A stretch of 64,000 nucleotides of DNA from Sphaerulina vaccinii (taxonomy: Eukaryota > Ascomycota > Dothideomycetes > Mycosphaerellales > Mycosphaerellaceae). Both the position numbers and the translations under genes were made by a program. The notes under the pieces were generated by a model. It was not told where the DNA came from. It was given only the letters and a program-made list of their open reading frames with translations, and made no database searches. Below, piece by piece: positions 1-11,788 of the stretch. Where the stretch lies: assembly GCA_022570795.1 (NCBI GenBank), contig JAKUDP010000007.1, positions 682,001 through 746,000 on the forward strand, read 5' to 3'. The stretch's first letter is position 1. Each line of letters opens with the position of its first letter.

Positions 1-318
1 GTAGCGATTGAAGTATACATCGTCAAAATGACAGTCTTCGCGGGCTAGAGGTGGACATTGTAGGATATTGCTTTGTACGCCTTGGTTGTATACTCCGCCT
101 CTTGCCGAACTTTCGAGTATGCCTTTTGTTTCTGAGCTCATTACTTCGCGGAGCTTGTCGATGTGTGAGAGTTCTACGACGTTCTTCAAGACTAGAAGAC
201 CGTCTTGGTGTAGGCCTTCGAGGGCACGCTGAAGCTTCTCGGGGCTATATTGGCCATTTGATCTTTCGGCGAAGCTGAGTCCGATTTCTCGAGGCGCGTC
301 TTTCGTATTGGTAGCCAT
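1..318 (-). CDS. Phytanoyl-CoA dioxygenase-like protein, N-terminal part (runs off the left edge)
   Basis: On the minus strand an ATG at 318..316 opens a frame of 106 codons with no stop up to base 1, so only the N-terminus is present. It begins MATNTKDAPREIGLSF, then an amphipathic stretch with LQRALEGLHQDGLLVLKNVV, and ends with CHFDDVYFNRY. This layout (helix, 'DGLLVLKNVV' strand, helix 'HIDKLREVM', then an H-x-D-V-x-F-N block) is what fungal phytanoyl-CoA dioxygenase (PhyH) family proteins show at their N-terminus; the iron-binding residues would lie beyond the window. The family uses Fe(II) and 2-oxoglutarate to hydroxylate small molecules; the substrate here is unknown. It diverges from the NCS1 permease gene at 1031 and is not a close copy of the second PhyH-like gene at 2877-4441. 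Confidence 0.75.
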   Translation of the reverse strand, partial: MATNTKDAPREIGLSFAERSNGQYSPEKLQRALEGLHQDGLLVLKNVVELSHIDKLREVMSSETKGILESSARGGVYNQGVQSNILQCPPLAREDCHFDDVYFNRY

Positions 319-1030
319 GTCGTGATCGGGTATACGTGGTGAGTGTGCTGTTCTCGACTACTAGGTCCTACGAACGATCGATCAAAATATGTGCGATTGG
401 CCTTCGCTTCTGTTCTATCAGTTGTGCGATATCCTAGCCTACGGACTTCAATGCTATGGCGGTGGTTCAAAATGGTCAAACTCCTAGCTCCAGATGCCGC
501 TCATCGCTCACCATTCTGTATGGACATGGGTTGATAGGCCGACCATGCCTATCGGATGGTGATGTATCCTAGCATATGGGCGCAACATCCATGCAGCTCG
601 CAACTGCAGCGGCGACATAGCTTGTTCTGGACACGATGATGGACTTGCACACGCAGATGTACTAGGTAGATTCATTCACTTCACGCTGGAGTTGAAGGAG
701 GAAGTCCTTGATGCCAGGAGGCACCTGAAAGCTTGGCCGCGCGGTGGATGAGGACCACAAATGCCGGCGAAGTCCTCTCTTCCTTCAACATGAACACGCG
801 TACGAATACCTTATCCATCATGATAAGGTGCCTTATCCGCGATCTTGCAGCAGGGATTCTATGGACCTCCCAATTGCAGCGGCAGTTCCTATCTTGGCCA
901 GAAGCGATGGCGAACAGGTAGGGTTTGCCATCATGTAATCATGTCTCATGCTGCTACTATCATATCACAGTGTTTGTGCTCTTCCTGCTGACTTCCAGAT
1001 CTCGACCCGCATTCGTCAAGTCAAAGAAGC
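319..1030. other. Divergent intergenic region between PhyH-like gene and NCS1 permease
   Basis: There is no convincing gene. The short open frames here overlap each other in several frames and lack recognisable domains. It should hold both promoters. The notable content is a cluster of GATA elements at 810-837, listed separately. Confidence 0.6.
810..837. promoter_or_regulatory. Cluster of three GATA-factor sites upstream of the NCS1 permease
   Basis: CTTATC at 810-815, TGATAAG at 821-827 and CTTATC at 832-837 give three GATA cores within 28 bp. The last two form a perfect 7-bp inverted repeat, GATAAGG-TG-CCTTATC (822-837). The consensus HGATAR is bound by the fungal nitrogen regulators AreA/NIT2, and clustered sites are typical of their targets. 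The cluster is about 195-220 bp upstream of the permease ATG. Nitrogen control is an inference from position and known biology of nucleobase permeases. Confidence 0.5.
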
Positions 1031-2840
1031 ATGGGACTCACAGCAGCCGGCCTCAAAGCTAGAGTCCAAGAAAAGAAATACAACGCTCGCAAAGGCATCT
1101 CAAGCTGGTCCAACTTCTTAGAATGGATTCAAGTACCAGAACATGTCGACCACCATGGCCAGCGGTCCTCTGGGCCGACCTGGAGCAACGAAGATTTGGA
1201 CCCTACGCCGCCTGAGAAGCGCACATGGCGTTGGTGGAATTTTGTGATCTTCTACTGGGGTCTCTCCTTCGGAAACTGGACTTTGGGCTCTACAATGGTC
1301 GGCATAGGTCTCAATTGGTGGCAGAGTATACTCACAATCTTCTTGAGCCAGTTTATCTCCTCGCTGGCCATGTTCTTCAATTCGAGATGTGCTAGTGTCT
1401 ATCATATTGGATATCCTGTGGTCGGGCGGAGTGTGTTTGGGATGTGGGTAAGTCATGCTATCCTTCGCGTGACTCGAAGCACATCTGCTGATCAGTATGC
1501 TACAGGGCTCCTACTACTTCGTCGGCGTCCGCGCAGCCCTCGCAATAATCTGGTACGGCGTCCAACTCTACTCAGGCTCTGCCCTCCTAGCAAACATGCT
1601 TCGAGCAGTCTTCGGCCACTCCTACGTGAACATCCCCAACCGCATCCCCGAAAGTATCGGCATTACTTCCGCCGGGATGCTTGCCTTCTTCCTTTTCTGG
1701 CTGATCCACCTACCTTTCACCTTCTTCAGACCTTACCAGCTACGTAAATTCTTCTGGTTCAAAGCCATCATCATGTTGCCTGCAGTCTTCGGCCTCTTCA
1801 TCTTCTGTATGGTAAACACACGCGGCCAAATCAGCCTCGGCCACCTCTCCACAACAAAAGCAACTTCTGGCTGGGGCTGGTTCTTCGTCTCCTCCATAAA
1901 CTCAGGCATGGGAAACTCAGCAACACTCATCACCAACCAGCCAGACATAGCTCGATGGTCAAAGACCAAAACCGGAGCAATGTATTCTCAACTCCTCACC
2001 AACCCCATCGCCGTAACTCTCTCAGCATCATTAGGCATCCTAGCAACATCCGCAATCAACAACTCCTGGGGTCTCCAACTCTGGAATCAATGGGATCTCC
2101 TCGATGCAATCCTAACACGCTACTGGTCCGCCAAATCCCGCACAGCAGTCTTCCTGAGCGCAGCAACCTGGTGTCTCAGTATCTTAGGCACAAACATCGC
2201 AGCGAATATGATACCTTTCGGCTCCGACAGTACGATGCTCTTCCCTCGCTATCTCACAATCCCTCGAGGTCAATTACTAGTAGAATTGTTAGGTTTCGCA
2301 ATATGTCCTTGGAAAATCTTAGCATCTGCTGGAACTTTTACGACTTTCTTATCGGGATATGGATTGTTCATGGCTAGTGTTGTGGCGATTATGATTTGCG
2401 AATACTTTTTGTTGACGAAGGGGAATGTGTTCTTGTCACATCTCTACTTCGGGACGAGTGATAATAAGCACTATTACTATCATGGAGGATGGAATGTTCA
2501 AGCGCTGATTGCGTATATTGTGGGCATTGCATTGCCTTTCCCGGGCTTTGTGGGTACGCTTGGCCCGAATGTGAGTGCTACGGCTACGAAGCTGGGGGAT
2601 TTGGGATGGATGTTGAGCTTTGTGACGAGTTTTGTGGTCTATTATGTTCTGTGCAAGGTGTGGCCGACCAAGAACCAAAAGCTAGTCAAGCAGATGGGGC
2701 TGCAGTGGGAGGAGATGAGTTATCGTGAAGTCGTCACGATAGATGGAGCTGTCATTGGTGAGGATGGCAGTCTGAACTCCGAATTACAAGAGAAGAACGT
2801 AGGAAAGGAGACGATAATGCCTACGAAGTCTATAGACTAG
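1031..2840 (+). CDS. NCS1-family nucleobase/cation symporter (uracil/allantoin permease type)
   Basis: Two exons, 1031..1447 and 1506..2840, joined across a 58-nt phase-0 intron (GTAAGT donor, CTACAG acceptor), encode 583 residues. The ATG at 1497 lies in the intron and is not the start. After a hydrophilic N-terminus the protein shows the NCS1 hallmark around residues 68-105 (WWNFVIFYWGLSFGNWTLGS, then GIGLNWWQS) and about twelve hydrophobic segments ending in a charged tail. The family imports uracil, allantoin, uridine, thiamine or related compounds with a proton or sodium across the plasma membrane. The Fur4/Dal4-like (Fur-type) branch is the best fit; the substrate cannot be read from sequence alone. 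It converges on the PhyH-like gene, with only 36 bp between the two stop codons, and has GATA sites upstream. Confidence 0.9.
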
Positions 2841-2876
2841 CATATGACAGACCCATATCAAGATGTACCAATCAGC

Positions 2877-4441
2877 TTAAGCACCATTCGTCTTCACACC
2901 ATTGGTACCATTGGTAGCCTTGGTAGTGACCTTCTCATCAGACCCATCAACCTTACTCTCCTCCCTAGCCTTACTAGCAGCATTATCAGCATGACTACCA
3001 GTAGCAATCATCTTCGCCACTTCAGCATCATCATGCGGAGCTCTCATCTTGCCCGCAGTCTTGAACTCCTCTCCCCTCGGTCTCTTCAGCACAATGCCTC
3101 CTCGAGATTCACCCGAATGACCTCCTACACCTGCCAGCGTGGTTCTCAGCGCACAGAGAGACTTGTGGCGGTCGGACATGTTATCTTCGACTTCCCAGTT
3201 GAGAGACAAGAGGGCGTTCTCTTTTGGTCGAACGCCTTTGTTGCAGAAGAGTGAGAGAATAACAGGACGTTCGCCGGAGGTTTCTTCGTTTTTGCCTGTG
3301 CCGTGCCAGATTCGTCCTTCGAAGATGAGTGCTGTGCCTGCTGGGGCTTCGGCTGCGATTGAGCCTTCCTGCATAGAAAGTTAGTATCATCTACACGACA
3401 GATGATGGATGGTACGACTTACTGAGGAGAAGATGTTTCTCGGCCTCACGTTCTTGGTGTGACTTCCAGGGAAGATTCTCGTCCCGCCATTCTTCTCAGT
3501 GACATCGCACAACAGCCATGAAATGTTGATGGCAACAGGTTTACTTCTTCCAGCGCCCATGATTCCCGAATCCCAATGCAAGACTTGTGGCATGCCTCCA
3601 GGTCGAGCAATGTTGGCATTGTATGACCAGAGAAGCGGATCGTCTCCGATATACCACGGTACGATCTCGTCGATCAAAGGATGGTTCATGAGATCCGCGA
3701 AATCATCGCCTTTGTTGTACAAGTTCCAGACACGCTGGTTCGGCTTGTTGGCGCCTCCATCGAAAGTTGCTAGTCCTGCGTTACGTTCGCCTGCGGCTTG
3801 TTCTTGGACGGCCTTCTTGAGGATGGCGACATGTTCAGGCGAAAGCGCATTCTTGAGCATTCTATCGTACGATCAGCTATATCGCACCAGGCTTGCAAGG
3901 AGTCTTCTACGCACCCATATCCCCATCTTCTGATGTCAGTCTTGACCTGATCAATGTCCTCGGTCGGCTTCGGTAGCTCGTCCAGAGGCAGCTCTGATTT
4001 CGGAGTCGGCGCATCGGTCGGGTTTGGCGTTAACAAGTCTGCGAAGCGCATGACATCGAGCATGCTTCCCTTGCGTTTCGCATACATCATGATTTGGGTC
4101 TGTACATCGTCGCCGAATCCAGTATAGATCTCTTGAACTTGCTCCGGCCGAAGTTCTAGCTCGAAAGACAGTGCTGACTCGTCAATTGTCGCAGAGTCGA
4201 GCATGAAGTTGGCTGGTTTAGAGCGTGCATCGATATAGATTGGATCGTCCGTGAGATCGCCATCGACGAGAGTGATCTTGAAAGTCGATTTGAATTCTTC
4301 GAAAAGCGGCAGCTTGTTCCCTATCATCCCGCGTGCAAGCTTGCACTGGTCTGCAAACTTCTTGGTAGGATCCTTCTTGTAGGATACATTGCTGAAGTCC
4401 AGCCCTGGCGTGATCGAGGGCGCGGCCTTTGTCATTGACAT
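2877..4441 (-). CDS. Phytanoyl-CoA dioxygenase family protein
   Basis: Three exons on the minus strand, 4441..3915, 3861..3423 and 3368..2877, encode 485 residues. Introns are 53 and 54 nt; the second has a textbook TACTAAC branch and GCAG acceptor. The first ~165 residues form an N-terminal extension. The PhyH domain follows, from 'TDIRRWGYGMLKNALSPEHV' (about 167-186). The putative iron ligands are the H and D of LHWDSG and the H of RIWHGTGKN, with an ERPVILSLF strand supplying the usual arginine for 2-oxoglutarate. The family consists of Fe(II)/2-oxoglutarate oxygenases; substrate is unknown. The C-terminus is low-complexity (repeated T-N-G). It converges with the NCS1 permease, and another PhyH-like gene lies on its far side, so uptake and oxidation of one compound is possible but unproven. 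Confidence 0.88.
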
Positions 4442-6337
4442 GATGCCGGTGTTTGTGTGAAGTTCGATGTCGGAGTTCTCAAGCTAAGAAGCTGTCGTCA
4501 CGAAGTCAGACGAGAGGTGATGAGATGGCATATAAGTACCGCTGCACAGCAAGCAGGCAGCTTCGCGTTCCTCGCGACATCTAGTGAGATGGCCTATCAG
4601 ATCGCTGCTGATCCATGCTGTTCGCGACGCTGTGCTGAGCATACCTGGTCATGTAGGCGCCAAGGACTGTAGTAGGTAGAGTACTGGTAGGGTGATGTAG
4701 TAGCGAGGTGGCATTGATAACAATGATCGGGATTGGAGGTCTCCGTCATGTCCGTTCGTCGCTTTGTGCACTAGATAGCGAAAGCGAAAAGTCCGAAGAG
4801 AAGTGAAGTGTCGAAATATGGGCTGTAGTGCCTACATGTGGGATAGGTAGGCATGGGCAACACGTGCTCGCATTGAATCCGAAGCGTCTCAGATGTGCAG
4901 GCATACACATCCTCTTCATCTGGGCGTGCTCGGCGTTATACTCCATCATAAATGCTGATATCGCACTCTGCGACAACATTGTCCGTCGTCCGCATGCGGA
5001 CACTTGTTCGTGTCCTTGCGTGCTGCGGCCGCCATGCACACCTCCCGATCCTGATCTTGAGCAGTTCTGACCGTCATCTCTGTGACTGATGAGCAAGGCC
5101 TCTATACCAGCAACCGACAGCACGCACCAGCGTGGCGTGACTAGCAGCATCAGAGCGCAGCAGCTCCTGCTAGAACCTCCACTGGCAGAAGCAGGAAGAT
5201 AACTTCGAGTCCGAGTTGAAGAGGCTAAAGATCATGACAAACCCGAGTCGAACTTCTGTCAACCAATTTGCGACTTCAGAGAACGACGCCCACAACTTGC
5301 GTCCCAGTCAACGACGGTACCTTCATCTCATGGCATGGAGGAAGACAAGGCACAACCGAGCATATCGCGCTCGACAAGATGCTTTCCATGTGGCTGAAGT
5401 GACAATCTCATGGCATGCAGTCGGCAATGGTGCACGTCTTGCTAGTAGACTCGGTCGTGGAAACCAGGTACCATGATATGGAGCATTCCTCGCAACCAAA
5501 AAGTTCTCTTCGTATCTCAAAGCTGCAGTCAAACAAGCCTTCGAGTTTGAGCTTGTTGATGATCGTAGTAGCTCACCACTCAGGTCAAGACAAAGAACTC
5601 GATCATTCGCCAAGGACAACCTGAAAGAAGCAGCCTCGTACCGCAATCATACTGGCTTTGAAGTATGTCGTCGGCCAAGGCAGGATACGGGTTGCGGTGG
5701 TGAACGTCCTCGAGGAAGAGATGTCGATCGTTCGAGAGGAGGTTCTCGTTCGTTCGAGTGGCGGCAGTACCGTGAGGCTCGCCAAAGAGGCGAATAAGCG
5801 TGAAATAGGTCAGATACGAATTGCTATCTACTCGATGATATCATATCTTGCCCGTCAATGCCTTGCGCCTGTTGTCCATGATCCATGCCCACCATATCAT
5901 ATGAGAGAATAGCAGGTTAGTATAGTAGTGGTAGTCATGCCGGCGCCAGGCAGATTCATGAAGCCGTAAAAGTGTAGTCATGCCAATGAGAGACACAGAA
6001 GGGAAAGCTTTTGTTAAGAGATCCGTTTGCATTCCGGTATCAACAGTATGCATAAAAGTAGTAGTTCGCTAAACTCGCGTACGAGTGCTTTCGGGCAAAG
6101 TAAATCTCCATTTGTCCCCAATTCAGTCCTTCCTGTCTCCGAGTTGTTACATGTCCATTCGCGGGCTGGTCTATCTTCGAGAGTCGTATGAGATCGAGAG
6201 AGAGAGAGTCGTCAAAAAGGTACGTCAACAGGCCGTCCTCCCACTCGTTTCGACAGCTTGCGCTGTGCTCGGGGGAGTGGTTTGATGGGAGGTAAAGGAG
6301 TTCTTGATAAATGAGGCTGGGTACCATCGGTCGCCGA
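4442..6337. other. Intergenic region, no gene recognised
   Basis: About 1.9 kb. The open frames (largest about 134 codons, minus strand at 4746-5150) have no recognisable domain, overlap other frames and lack splice partners. It contains the PhyH-like promoter on the left and the WSC gene's 3' flank on the right. A short GA-repeat tract is present near 6193-6208. Nothing else was seen. Confidence 0.5.
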
Positions 6338-7301
6338 CTATGATGAATCCGGATTGGCCACCCTCAATATCCTCCTCGAGTAGTCCTGGTTATCTGCCAG
6401 ACTGCCGACGCTGTTTCTACGCGCGCCGGATTCTGGGTCCAGTCTCGTGTCGCTCATATGGCTGTAGCCAGTGCTGGGTGGTTTCCGTTCATGAGCACCG
6501 CGCATAAAGTCGCTCACTTGCGTGCGCTTCTTGAACTCTTCGTCTGCCTCCTTTCTCTTCTTGTGTCGTATCCAGAAGAATAGTCCACCGACTATACCTG
6601 CGATCGCAAGGACACCGACCACAGCGCCGGCAGCAATGCCAGCAGTGTTTGAGCCTCCTCCTCCACCTCCTGATGCGCTGCTTGTTGAAGACGGGTCGGG
6701 CTTCGATGATGGGGTGATTGTGACGACTAGTGTCTGTCCCGGTGAGATGTTCGTAACGACTGATGGTGTGGCAGTTGTCTTGGTCGAGGAACCAGATGAG
6801 CTTGATGATCCTCCGCCAGCTACAGGTACTCCAGAATCGCCATTGGTCAGGAACACACTGTAAAACCCGTCGCCTCCGCCTGCATCATGTTAGCATTCAC
6901 TCGAGCCATCATAGTACTGATCAACACGTACAGTTCGTCGAACCAAATCCGTAACATGGTGTGTTACATTTCGTATCGTCCACCTTGTCGCTATCTGCGG
7001 GTATCTCGTCACCGCAATAGCATTCATTTCCATTCGTAAGCGCCATTGAAGGCGAGCTCTGCTTTTCACATTCTGTGCTGCAGTATCCCGAAGATTGATA
7101 CATGTATGAGCCAGCACTTATCATGGACGCGGCATTGCTGTAACATCCTTGATAGACAGCATTGGCTCGCTTGTGTAGTTGTTGCGGTATGTGATCTCGT
7201 CGAGGTTGTTGTATTTGTGCCATGGTGGCGACTGTGAGGAGTGAAAGGAGAGTAAATGTTCGCGCGACGTTCGCCGACGCGGTTCGTGATGTGCAACGCA
7301 T
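6338..7301 (-). CDS. WSC-domain single-pass membrane protein
   Basis: Two exons, 7301..6932 and 6879..6338, split inside a Cys codon (GTACGT donor, ATGCAG acceptor, 52-nt intron), encode 303 residues. Residues 1-29 look like a signal peptide (hydrophobic TFTLLSLLTVATMA). Residues about 47-138 form a WSC domain with eight cysteines, starting VYQGCYS, with NECYCG in the middle and CGGDGFYSVF at the end. A Ser/Thr/Gly-rich stalk follows, then a transmembrane helix (about 202-225, TAGIAAGAVVGVLAIAGIVG) with a basic stop-transfer RHKKRK and a cytoplasmic tail. The architecture matches yeast Wsc-type cell-wall stress sensors and related carbohydrate-binding surface proteins. Whether it signals to the wall-integrity pathway is inference; the tail has no motif I can assign. 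Confidence 0.9.
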
Positions 7302-10300
7302 CGTGGAGGCGCCGATGCAAGGAGGTCCAGGAGAAGTTGGTACGAGTCGAGAACACCCTTTGTATGACAGTCAGTACCCTGTACAGTATGTGAGGTTTGC
7401 CAGTAGATCGGCGGGCTGTAGTGAATGTGAATGTGAGGGATTGGGTGTTGGTGGTGGTGTGAAAGCAAAAGAATGCTCATGTGATGAAAGGTGTGGGTAT
7501 TTCGGGCGGCGGCGGCGTATATCGCACCTTTGTTTGCGGCTGCCAGCAGCGCAAGCGTGATTCGCAGCAGGCGAAAGGACAGAGAAGAGGAAGAAGATAT
7601 CCTCGCCGCCGTCAAGTCGTGAAGATGGTATAGGAGCAGTCCTCCTTCACGCCAGTATCATGCCACGCGGGCGGTAGATGGAAAGTCGAAGGTGTTGTCG
7701 TCGCTCGGCTGCGCGTTTCGTGCAAGTTACGGTGTCGCTTGCTCGTGTAAGTGAGGCCAACGGATTAATGCTCGTATCCGGGTCTCTGGAATGCCGCAAT
7801 TCTTTGCGTTTCAAGCCAGAATTATGCTGGATCAGCCCTCAAGTTCGTCGGTCGCGTTTTGTCGTTACACTGCGGAAGGAAGTGCAGTAGTCGAGGGTGT
7901 TGAGGAGACGTCGTCGGGAGTCAATGTCGATGAGATGAACGCCCCCAACGCAATAGAAAGGACCGGACGGCGCTGTGGAGAGAGCACTCGAGTATACGTG
8001 TCGTGATATGAACGAGAGTAGAAGTCCGAAGGGCAGAAAACGAGTGTCGACGCACGAGACGGTGGATGAGATTAGCCTGTGTGTACGGTCGAGAGAAGGC
8101 GGTGGTGGTGGGAGTCGATGGCGGTGGTGGTCTGTGGTCTGGTGTCGAACAGGCGCAAGGCAAAGGAGGATTCGATGGCTGCACCAACAAAACCTCTGGC
8201 ACACAAGCACACTTTTGCAAGACTAATGCAGGCCCCTTTCCACTCTCATTGGTGCATTTGCGCTGTTCCTTGCTCAACGGCGTGGACCAGATCACAGCCG
8301 ATGAAACAAACTTCGACAGCAACTTTCCCTCTTGCGCGCAGCAGAAACACTTTACGATGCCACGCTGTTCTGCTACTACACATATCCTCTGGCGGCATGC
8401 TGTTCTGTCACTGCTTCACTTGATACAGCATGTTGTGAACAGCGAGCGTTGATCGATTTCAACGGATGCACCGGCCTCTTTCACCCAAAATGCATCGGCC
8501 AAGGCCAATCATACGCGTAATCCCCCATCAACAATCCTGGGCGACGATGAACGGAGAACTGCCTCTAGACTCCAGTACTGCTAAGAATATCTCCATCGCG
8601 ACAACAACATCAACACGAGTCTTACCACCACGATCAACCATCTTACGTGCATACGCAGTGCTCTTCTGCATGTTTTGCTGCTGGTGAGAGACACCTTTTG
8701 ATGAGAACGTGACCTATGGACGGCGGTTTCAGATTTCAGAAGTAATCAGGTCCCCCGTTCGGCCAAGAGGATTTCCGCTGTCCGGCGCATGTCTTGAAAC
8801 ATGAGTCGCGAAAGCCGAGAATGAAGAAGAAGAAAAGAAGAGGAGGCGATGCAGGAGACTGTCTTCAGGTGTTCTTCTTACGAGAGAAATGCACTCACAA
8901 ACAGCTCTTCTCCATGTTGCAGAAGGCTCACTCTTACAAGAGAAGTACCTGTGTACCTGTGAGATTCTCAACAACATCGCACCACAACATCAGCCACCAC
9001 GACAATTGTCTCTTCATTGCGCGCACAAACGCGTAAACTACACGCGATGATTTCTTTCCGGTCTGAATCCTGAGGGAAGCGCCTCCATGCTGTCGCTCAG
9101 TTATAAGCGACACCCCAAATCTTGGCGCAACCAAAATGTGCACAAGCGAGAGCCGGTACCTCAATCCTACGCTGAACAGGGAGTAGATGATCCACTTCTG
9201 TTGACAAGGTGAAGAGTCTAGACTTGTTGCATCGATTACCATAGACCGAAGAAACCCATAAGGTGAGAGTGAGGTGATGCTAACTAGGCTCATCATACGT
9301 GTCGGTATGGACCGAGCATCCTAGGGTGGCCAATGCTAGGGGCGCTTCATCATCAGCTGAGACATATACGAATACGGCATTTACACGTGCTGGCAAGGAT
9401 GGAGTCTACACCAGGTCACATCGAAGCATACGAAGGAAGCCCACTCATTGGAACTGTTACAAGAAAGCAACGATTCAGTAGCTTATATGGCCGGACCAGT
9501 CAAGTTTTAGGCAACAAGCAGAACTTCACCAGCAGAGAACAGCAGAGAAGCGGAATAACGACTACAACTCTGCGACTTCTGGTGGCAAGAAGGATGTGAT
9601 TGAGCCGACAATACAAGCACTTATACAGGCGATGCGTGCTTGTTGAAAGGATATTTTCCCAACAACAAGAGCTCCCATGGACACTCAGCGGACTCTCACA
9701 TTCGACCCAGCAATCGTGCAGCTGCGAACTTGCTCCATTTTGTTCTCCGCAAGATGTTGCCCGTTGCCGTTGCCATCACGCATCAAGTACCAAACTGGAT
9801 CTTCGTACTGGGTCCAGATTTGGAGGAGCAGAGTGGTGAGGTTGCTGGTGCTACTGCTGCCTTTATCAACATCACAAGGCCTGCACCTTCGAGGCACTTG
9901 CAGAGCTCTGCTCAAGTCAATGACTTTGAAGACAGCACTCACCTCGCCGCGATAGCTCAGCAATACAGAGCGAATTCGCGCATTGAACAGATCCCTCTCC
10001 CACCACCGCTCATTCAACACCATTATCCCTTACCGCGACGCATCCTCACCCCCAACAGTCCAGTCACACAAGTTCGCCAGAGAGACAGCAGAGCGCTAGA
10101 CTCGTGCTCGACAACCTCGCAGCCACTCGTGGTGTGCCGTGTTATGCCAGAAGGCTCCTAAGAAGGTAAAAGTGTTGGTGAAGTCGGCTGGGATGTCAGA
10201 GAATGCTCGCCAGCTGCTTCCCATCTTCTGATCAACTTCTCAACGACCTTGGAGTCACTTGTGGGAATGGGTTTGTCCGCAAGAATGCGGTCAGTCTAGA

Positions 10301-11289
10301 TATCCGGGACCCACTGCTCTCCTTCAGCAAAGGCTGCATTGCTAGCGTCCTGCAATTCTTAAAACGCAGATCCAGCAAAACGTAAGGCAAGCCTTCAAAC
10401 AAAGCGCCTAGTACCTCATCCGTCTTGTGTCGTCCACATGGAGATGGACACATGCCTAGGACAATAATTGATTCTCCTGCGGCGATTCTCAGGCGACAAT
10501 TGGCTGTCCTTAGGTATGAGACCACGAAGCTATTGGACATCCTTTGGCAACCAAGCTAGAACCGCTTTCAGACCCCTTTGTATATACAGCGTATATGCAG
10601 GAACCAATCTGTCGACTGGTCGAAGTATGACGAGAAAGGAGACTTGAGAGCCAGAATCCCTCGCATAGGTCTCCAGCACCGAGGGTCTCTTCGCATTATC
10701 GCCTTCGACGACAGATGGGCAGAAAGGTATGTCGAAGTCGTCTAGCGTCACTCTCCTTCATCTACCCATCCCTGTCATCGCAACGCATGCACAAACTCAG
10801 CAGCATCGTCATCGACGCGTCTGGGAGCAGTCAACATAGTGCCATCAACAACTCCGTTATCCTCAATCTTCTCCGATCGCACCCGGCCTTTACCTCCGGC
10901 CGCTCAGCTTCACAAGACTTGCAGAGAGACAGCAGTAATGTCGAACAAGATTGCAATGTATAACGCATGGTAAACATCTTCGACGTTCGCTGCTGGGACA
11001 GTACAAGTCGCTTGGGAGCAAGCCTTGGCATCATGACTTAGGGACTTTGGTTCCCCCGAAACTTAACTACTTCTCTACCATATACCACAGCCAACCACAA
11101 TAATCACAGGTTTAAGTAAGGACAAGGACACCTGACCTCTCGCTCGCGCACGGTCCCGCTCGTCACATTAAAACCATTCCCTTTCCTCGCTTTCTTTTTC
11201 TTCCTTTCTTCTTCATCCACGCCCTTCGACTCTGCTTGCCGCGAGTACGCAACACACATAACAGCTCTTTGAGAGGCCTCTCCGTCAAA
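7302..11289. other. Gene-poor accessory interval
   Basis: About 4 kb with no gene I can support. The larger open frames (for example plus strand 9640-10161, about 173 codons, and minus strand 7921-8322) have biased, overlapping compositions and no domain. Near the right end (about 11160-11290) there is a pyrimidine-rich tract with many C/T runs that looks like a fungal core promoter, followed by the small ORF at 11290. Confidence 0.45.
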
Positions 11290-11520
11290 ATGGAGGCGAT
11301 GCGTTGTGGTGGGCTCTGGACCTCACTGTTCTAGCGGAGCAGTGCGAGACGCGAGGCTCGCAGGGAGGCAACTCACCGTGCGCAGCAAGAAAAGGACATT
11401 GCAGAACACAATCAGCTCCTACGGGACTGTATGGTGATTCAGATGTCGCCCTTGGTGGAGAAGGGCCAGAGAGCGCAGCAACGGCGCGCGGCTCTGAGGA
11501 GGACTACCCTACGATCTTAA
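11290..11520 (+). pseudogene. Small ORF with promoter-like leader, interrupted by one in-frame TAG
   Basis: An ATG in a good context (GTCAAAATGG) at 11290 follows a C/T-rich leader typical of fungal promoters. The frame is 76 codons to a TAA at 11518-11520 but is broken at codon 15 by TAG (11332-11334). Downstream of the TAG the same frame stays open and reads as a charged, helix-prone stretch (for example QQEKDIAEHNQLLRDC). CAG to TAG would be a C-to-T change in a CpA context, as in repeat-induced point mutation. I do not recognise the product. It could equally be chance, or a short exon with unrecognised splicing. Confidence 0.25.
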
Positions 11521-11788
11521 AAACCCGACTTACCCTACGATACCTACGATCATCACATAACAACTCTTCGGAGTGGCCACTTCATGACCTGCGGGGGCGA
11601 TGTCGACCTATTCTCTCTTGGTGTTGCATGGCCTGAAAAAGGGTCGGGTGGGAGCTTGACGATGAGTTCTGCACCTTCACGTTGGTGTCAAGCGTCAGTA
11701 CGGAGTGTTGATGTTGACCCTATGGTCCTCGTCGCATTCCCAAAGCTAAGACAGACTCACTGCTGCACTTTAGTAAACGTCAGATAGC

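Noticed and set aside
1497..1505. ATG at 1497 as the permease start.
   Set aside because: It lies at the end of an intron. Splicing 1447 to 1506 restores the NCS1 N-terminal region encoded from 1031.
6190..6212. Short GA repeat.
   Set aside because: It is only about eight dinucleotides, too short to be notable.
9640..10161. Plus-strand frame of about 173 codons in the gene-poor interval.
   Set aside because: No domain, low-complexity composition, overlapping frames on both strands, and no promoter-like leader.
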